A DNA stretch of 64,000 bases, from NCBI RefSeq assembly GCF_014805685.1, contig NC_060899.1, forward strand, positions 8,538,790 to 8,602,789, given 5' to 3'. The stretch comes from Silurus meridionalis (taxonomy: Eukaryota > Chordata > Actinopteri > Siluriformes > Siluridae). A model generated the notes under the pieces. That model was not told where the DNA came from. It was given only the letters and a program-made list of their open reading frames with translations, and did not search any database. Every line of letters starts with the position of its first letter. Positions within the stretch are counted from its first letter, which is position 1. This document shows, piece by piece, positions 57,981 through 64,000 of the stretch. The translations under genes and the position numbers were made by a program.

Positions 57981-60390
57981 ACCATGCAAAGCCACATGTT
58001 CTATTCATCACGTTCATGTTTTTGTCTGCTTGACAGGACCATACAAATTTGTTTATCTTGTATTAGAGAGGTTAAAATTTGGTGATTTGAGTATAATTCT
58101 CTAACAGTGACCATTTCAACATGACACCTCAAGGCAAAGAACTTTCTGAGCTTTTGAGAATTAGAATGATTGCTCTCCACGAAAATGGCCGAGGCTATAA
58201 GAAGATCAGTAACACCCTGAAACTGAGTTACAATACAGTGGCCAGGATCATACATTTTCCCAATACGAGTTTCACTCGGTGAAGGCTTCGCAATGGACGA
58301 TCAAAGAAGATCTTGTGCTGTGTGTCAGATGCAGAAGCTAGTGTCAAAAACAGCTGCATGAGTTCTGCCAGAATTGATTTAGAGCTTGCAGAAGTGGAAG
58401 GTCCGCTTGTCAGTGCTCAGACCATACACCGCACACTGCAACAAGTTGGTTTGCATGGCCGGCATCCCAGATGGAAGCCTCTTTTGCAAGTGGCTCACAA
58501 GAAAGCCTGCAAACAGTTTGCTTAAGACCTCCTGCCCAAGAGCATGAATTAATGTCTGTGGTCTGATGAGACTAAGATTAACCTGTTTGGCCCAGATGAT
58601 GTCAAGAACGTGTGGTGACACCCAGGTGAGGAGTACCAAGAAAACTGTCTTGCCTACTGTCAAGCATGGTGGTGGTAGCATTATGGTCAGGGGCTGCATG
58701 ATTGCTGCTGGTTCGGGGGAGTTGCAGTTCATTGAGGGAAACATGGATTCCAGCATGTGCTGTGACACACTGTGACAAGCAGAACATGATGCCCCCCCTT
58801 CAAAAACTAAACCGAATGTCAGTTTTCCAACATAATAGCAAGAAAAACTGAAATGTATAGCAGTGATACCAGTAAAGGTGCATGTGTATAATGCAAAGAA
58901 TAACTGAAGCACAATAGCATGCCTTTAGCAATACATCTTGAAGTAATAGCTGTCACAGTCTGTCAGCTGTTTTCACAGTGAAATAATGCATACTCAAACA
59001 GTGTATGTCTCTGTACCATGTATTTCCTTGGCCATATTTTGTTCCTCCATGTACGGCTGTAAATATTGTATCTGTATAGCAAACATTTTGTCTGTCCTGT
59101 AAATATTGCATTTGTGTTGTAAATATTTTGTCTTCGCTATTGATCAGTCATTAAATGATCTTAAGAAATAACATACATGATGATTATTAATAGATGTAGC
59201 CCACAGTAGACAAACTAATTCGTTAAAAAAGTTTAAAATGATTAATCTATTCTATACTTGTTACTTTTTCTTGTTAGAAGAATAAATCTCAAATGATTTT
59301 TTTTACATTGAGTCAGACAAACTGCTATAATAAGCAGCCCCCTCTGTTGCTCAATTTAGTAATGTCACTGGAAACTTCATGCTGTTCCATAAGTCTTTAC
59401 ACTTATGGATATTTTTTCATTTACATTATGTAAATAATGATCTGGAACACACAACAAAAATCAATGGTATTTCCAGAGACAGCTCTAGACAATTTCTCTA
59501 AAATTGGGAACATCTAGTCACATTTCTGAATTAATTTGTCTGCTACCATGAGCTCCATTACCAATAATGATTAGTGAGTCCAAACCAGAAGCAGCTATGA
59601 AAGCCAAAGCCATGACAAGATCTTCACTGTTCTTGACCGAACTGCTTGTGTTTTTGAGCATGAGCAGATAATTTCTTTTTATTTGCTTCTTGTGGTATGG
59701 CCTTTATATATCTCAAAGTCAGGAAATATCAGAAAATTAAACCTGAACTCTGATTTATTGTCATATTCATCTTCTGATTTCCAACCCAAATACTGCAGTG
59801 TACAGCAAAAACTATTTATTCTTGTCTTTTCAATACCTTCAGAATGGACAGTATGTATTTATATTTCTTTATATTCTGTCTACTCTAAGTCTTTTATTCA
59901 GTTAAATGATTTGTATTTCATTTTCCCTTCTGATATCTGCACCTTTGCTGTTTTTTATGTCTGTGACATGCATGTTGCATAAACACTGAATATAAGCAAA
60001 AAAAGCATGTTTAAAGGTTTCTTTTCTATTGTTGCATTTCTTTGAATTAAATCGAATCTAAAAGAGATTTAAGCAGCAAAATTTCCTTGTATATATACAC
60101 ACACACACTCTCACACACACAAATAATTGTTAAGCATTCCATTCTAGCCATTTAAAGATGAGTAAATCATAGTTTATCAGTTGGCAACTTCCTATTAACT
60201 CCTATTAACTCATGTGCTGTTTGAGAAATACATTTCAAAATTGAGCAACATGATTTCTTATTGCCAGCAATTGCAAAATTTTTGAATACTGTGATTCCTT
60301 TAGAATTGTTATTCAGTTGAAATATTGAAATATTATTAAAAAGGTTTTAAAGTAAGCACGGCAGAATTTGTACCTAACTAACAAAATACC
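57981..60390. repeat. Tandem duplication, copy 2
   Basis: Starts ACCATGCAAAGCCACATG and ends CCTAACTAACAAAATACC. Distinctive shared stretches include TTAATAGATGTAGCCCACAG (56446 and 59188) and CTGTCTACTTTTACC/CTGTCTACTCTAAG. It lacks the LINE insertion and about 320 bases found near 57220-57540 of copy 1. Confidence 0.8.
58121..58800 (+). pseudogene. Tc1-like transposase relic, copy 2
   Basis: Starts MTPQGKELSELLRIRMIALH with the helix-turn-helix region (YKKISNTLKLSYNTVARI), then a stop and frameshift near 58280. It continues as SSARIDLELAEVEGPLVSAQ and KKACKQFA. The catalytic C-terminal region is largely lost. Confidence 0.8.
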
Positions 60391-60983
60391 TAACTAACTG
60401 TATCCAAAAAAAAAAAAAAAAAAAGCGAATAAAAAATTATTGCACTCTTTTATTTTTCGTCACGTTCTTTTCATTCATACCTTCTAAAAATAAGTGGGCA
60501 TTGTATTGCAGGAAAACAAAGCTGTTGCATGCATACGGTCAAATAATAATTACTACTCATGGAACACCTATTGAGGTTTTCTGACACATACACTGTGGGT
60601 ATTTACTGCAAAAATGTGAACTAAAGACATAAAAAGGGCAAGTCATTGTTTACCGGTAGTAAATGCTTTAAAGATGTGACACATGATAATATTTGAAAGT
60701 AGACTGCATATGAATCACTGCTAATCATTGTCACAAGGTCCTTCCCATACTATTGTAGGCAAAAAAATTACATGGGAAAAAATATTTAATGCAAATCTGT
60801 ATTAAAATTTATTAAACAAAAAATAGGATTGCAAAATAAATATATTTCAAAAACGTTGATGGTAGATTAAGTAAAATCTATAATGTAACTGCTGTTTATA
60901 TATGTAGTTTACATTATGAAACAGATTATGCAAATAGGACACAGCTGATTGGTTACTACTCACATGTTCATTCCCATTGCTAC
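60391..60983. other. 5' flank of the chitinase gene
   Basis: AT-rich DNA with an A-rich run at 60405-60424 and no repeat I can name. Confidence 0.5.
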
Positions 60984-60990
60984 TATATAA
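60984..60990 (+). promoter_or_regulatory. TATA box of the chitinase gene
   Basis: TATATAA lies 49 bases before the ATG, so transcription probably begins around 61013-61020 with a very short 5' UTR. A strong TATA box fits a tissue-restricted gene. Confidence 0.75.
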
Positions 60991-61038
60991 ACACAGTTCT
61001 GGTTTTGCTTCCACTGGAAGTATACAACTGCAACCACA

Positions 61039-62168
61039 ATGACAAGACTCACTCTGCTCGCAGGTATTGATCATGTTATTTATTCATTAACATTTGACTG
61101 TTGACATATTCTCTGACATTTTTATCCTGTGTTTGGACACTGTACATTTTATTTGTTTTCCCTCATAGGCTTTTGCCTGTTATTTATTCATCTTGGTGAG
61201 CTTTCTCTTTGCAGTATTTCAGAAAAAAATTCCTTGTTTTTACTTATCCAATCCATATACTGAAGCATTTTGTTTTAAATATAGGTTCAGCCTATCAACT
61301 TGTATGTTACTTCACTAACTGGGCCCAGTACAGACCTGATCCTGTGAAGCATGTGCCTAGCAACATTGATCCCTTCCTGTGCACACATCTGATCTACGCA
61401 TTCTCCATCATTAACTCTGCGAATCAGCTAGCGACCTACGAGTGGAACGATGAGACTCTTTACCAATCATTCAATAGTCTGAAGCAAAGGTGAAACTTGC
61501 TTCTGTTGGGTAAAGATATTATATCAAGGTTTAAAAACGTATTTGCTAATCCTGTATACTAATTTAACAGCAATCCAAGCTTGAAGACACTTTTGGCTGT
61601 TGGAGGATGGAACTTTGGTTCAACACAGTAAGATTTTTCTCTTTTTCCTTTGATTGTTGTGCTGTGAAATATTTGATTGTATCTGTGCTAAAAGTAAAAG
61701 TAAAAGACAAATATAAAATGATCTGTGTCCAGATTCTCTATCATGGTGTCTACAAAAGAAAACAGAAATACATTCATCCAGTCCTCCATCAGCTTTTTGA
61801 GAAAATATGGATTTGATGGGCTGGATCTAGACTGGGAGTATCCTGGAGCCCGCGGTAGCCCTCCAGAGGATAAGCAAAGATTTACTCTGCTCTGTCAGGT
61901 CAGGACTTTACATTTTTATTCTGTATATTGCCATCGTACTCTGGAGTGTTACACAAGAAGCTAAAATATTCAAGTTTACAGAATGATGTGGTTTCAGATT
62001 GTGTTTCGAAAATGCAAAAAAGGATTACCTTTGATTATATTTGCTAGAAATCCTATTAACAAAATGCCAAAAAATCTTCATGTCTTCAGTAAAGAATTGA
62101 AGATAACCAGATAAAAAAAAACTTTTAACTTCTTTTTTAAAAACTTTCTTGCTTTAAAATTACTTTTG

Positions 62169-62233
<65 letters not shown>

Positions 62234-63848
62234 GGAATGAATCACATTGGAAATCAAACATACATAAATTAAACAGAAGGGATGGATGGATATGTATGAC
62301 AGATATAGACAGAAGTACAGATTAAAGTGATTCAGTATGATTGTGATTGTCATTAAAGTGTCTATGTGCTATATAAAAATGTAAAATCAAAGTGAAATGT
62401 TATAAAAAGTATAATAGGATGTAAATGTAAATGGTATAAACAGTAGTTATATTAGATATTAATGTATTTTTAATTCAGTAAACATTTATTTGCTTTCGGA
62501 TTTAAAATTATTTATTGAATTTACAGATCGATGCAAAATAAGTCTAATACTAAACTAGATCAATTAAACTTAAACATGTACATGAATAATTCCACAGTTC
62601 AAAACACAAACTCCTTCATTAACCTTATCTACTGTACCAATTTCCCCTTTTTCTTCTTATATTTCACCAACTCCTCAGAGAAATCATGGGAGTGCTACTT
62701 GCCTATTATATGGTCATATGACATTTAAGTGCAATTGCTTAGATTACTTACCCAGTGTCATTATATTTTTTTAATATGTGTTTTTGCCCCTGTAGGAACT
62801 TCAACAGGCCTATAAGAATGAAAGCATTGCTACAGGAAATCCCCAACTTATGGTCACAGCTGCAGTGGCTGCGGGAAAAGCAACCATAGATGCTGGATAT
62901 GAAATTGCTGAGATTGCCAAGTAGGCTATGTTAGATGAGCTGAAATAAATCAAATTGGATCAAACATAGTATGAATTCAGCATAGACATATTTATAGAAA
63001 TAAACACTAAAATAAGAATAATTACTTGCCAATATAAAAGCTTGGAATTTTAAGCTTAACATCAGTGTAAGATTGGATAAGTATTTTAAAATGAGGATAT
63101 AAAAATATAATAATTTCCTTTGATTGTGGCATGCTATAATAGTTTCAGACTATATAAAAGAATGAGATTTTCTTAAAAAAATATGATATACAATGTTACT
63201 GGTCTCCCTAATTTAATAGTATTTTCTTAATTATACAGGTACGTGGACTTTATTAGTGTGATGACCTATGACTTTCATGGGTCTTGGGAGAGTTTCACTG
63301 GCCACAACAGTCCTCTTTATCAATGGTCTCAGGAAACAGGAGAGCAAATCTTTCTCAATACTGTAAAGACAAAGCGTTTTACAATTTCACTAATACCTGA
63401 GCTTGGCAATCGCAGATGCACTGCAACATTGTGTTTGTAATTTTGCAGAATTTTTCCATGACATACTGGAATAATCAGGGTGCTCCAGTAGAGAAGCTGA
63501 TGATGGGTTTTGCTACATATGGCAGATCTTTCCGACTGTCATCTGCAGCAAGTGGACTGGGAGCTCCAACAAGTGGCCCTGGATCTCCTGGCACCTACAC
63601 CAGAGAGTCAGGCTTCTGGTCTTATTATGAGGTTTGTACACAGCCTACTGTTTGTGAGCCACACAAACTTCACTGTGTTGTTTTATTAAAAGATTTGAAT
63701 GGAGAGGCAGTAAATGTTTTTTCACCATCAGATCTGCAGCTTTCTTCAAGGAACCAGCATACAATGGATTCAGGATCAAAAGGTACCCTATGCGACAAAA
63801 GCTGATCAATGGGTTGGATTTGACACAAAGGAGAGCTTTGATACGAAG
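61039..63848 (+). CDS. GH18 chitinase, acidic mammalian chitinase-like (3' end outside window)
   Basis: Secreted glycoside hydrolase 18 enzyme that cuts chitin. Exons seen: 61039-61063, 61169-61195, 61285-61489, 61571-61627, 61733-61898, 62796-62920, 63239-63362, 63449-63631, 63732-63848. Phases close and encode 343 residues. The signal peptide [20 protein letters not shown] is followed by the mature start [14 protein letters not shown]. The catalytic motif [10 protein letters not shown] (DxxDxDxE) is intact, with the acid Glu codon at 61836-61838, so an active enzyme is predicted. The regions [19 protein letters not shown] and [13 protein letters not shown] also fit the family. The last exons, including any chitin-binding CBM14 domain, lie beyond 64000. 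CHIA versus another vertebrate chitinase paralogue cannot be decided here. Confidence 0.93.
62169..62231. repeat. (CA)n microsatellite, chitinase intron 5
   Basis: CA run of about 60 bases; the rest of this 900-base intron shows only AT-rich DNA and a short repeat scrap near 62340. Confidence 0.97.
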
Positions 63849-64000
63849 GTACGAAAACAAGAGTGAGGAAAGAATATCATGGTCAAACTCAAGTTTCGTT
63901 TAAAAAAAAAGTACTGTGTGTATACATGAACTTGCATCTAGTATTTCACATAAACATTGTAGTGTCAGTATATACCATGTAATGTGATAAATAAAAAAAA

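Overview
The window is nuclear DNA from a bony fish. It has intron-rich vertebrate genes, many (CA)n/(GT)n, (AT)n and GATA/ATT microsatellites, and abundant degraded Tc1-like transposons, small inverted-repeat elements and RTE-type LINE pieces of the kind common in teleosts. Nothing is bacterial or viral. The repeat mix would fit an ostariophysan such as a catfish, but the species cannot be fixed from the sequence alone.

Gene layout: (1) 688-7705, + strand, PRIM1 (DNA primase catalytic subunit), complete in 13 exons, with one AT-AC (U12-type) intron. (2) 8193-13913, - strand, TFIP11 (spliceosome disassembly G-patch protein), complete in 13 coding exons; its 3' end converges on that of PRIM1. 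(3) 14342-22973, + strand, NACA (nascent polypeptide-associated complex alpha), sharing a divergent promoter region with TFIP11. It includes the 1,968-nt optional exon of the muscle form (skNAC), and two introns carry SNORD59-like C/D snoRNA genes. (4) 38181-47528, + strand, a neurofascin-type L1-family adhesion molecule: 6 Ig and 4 FNIII domains, a transmembrane helix, and a tail with a 12-nt RSLE microexon and an FIGEY ankyrin motif. (5) 61039 to the window edge, + strand, the first nine coding exons of a secreted GH18 chitinase (CHIA-like). I joined the exons by hand; reading phase closes at every junction in all five genes.

The roughly 15-kb gap at 23.0-38.1 kb and the 13-kb gap at 48.0-61.0 kb hold no gene I can support. 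They contain transposon layers: a Tc1-like element split by an 862-bp repeat with a visible target duplication, a three-level nest of elements (27.8-31.1 kb), and a tandem duplication (53.5-60.4 kb) in which only the first copy was invaded by an RTE-type LINE.

I found no undescribed multi-gene system. The most checkable unusual points are the snoRNA pair in NACA, a candidate unannotated 36-nt cassette exon in the neurofascin tail, the AT-AC and GC-AG introns, the FIGEY/short-tail variant, and the nested and duplicated repeat structures.
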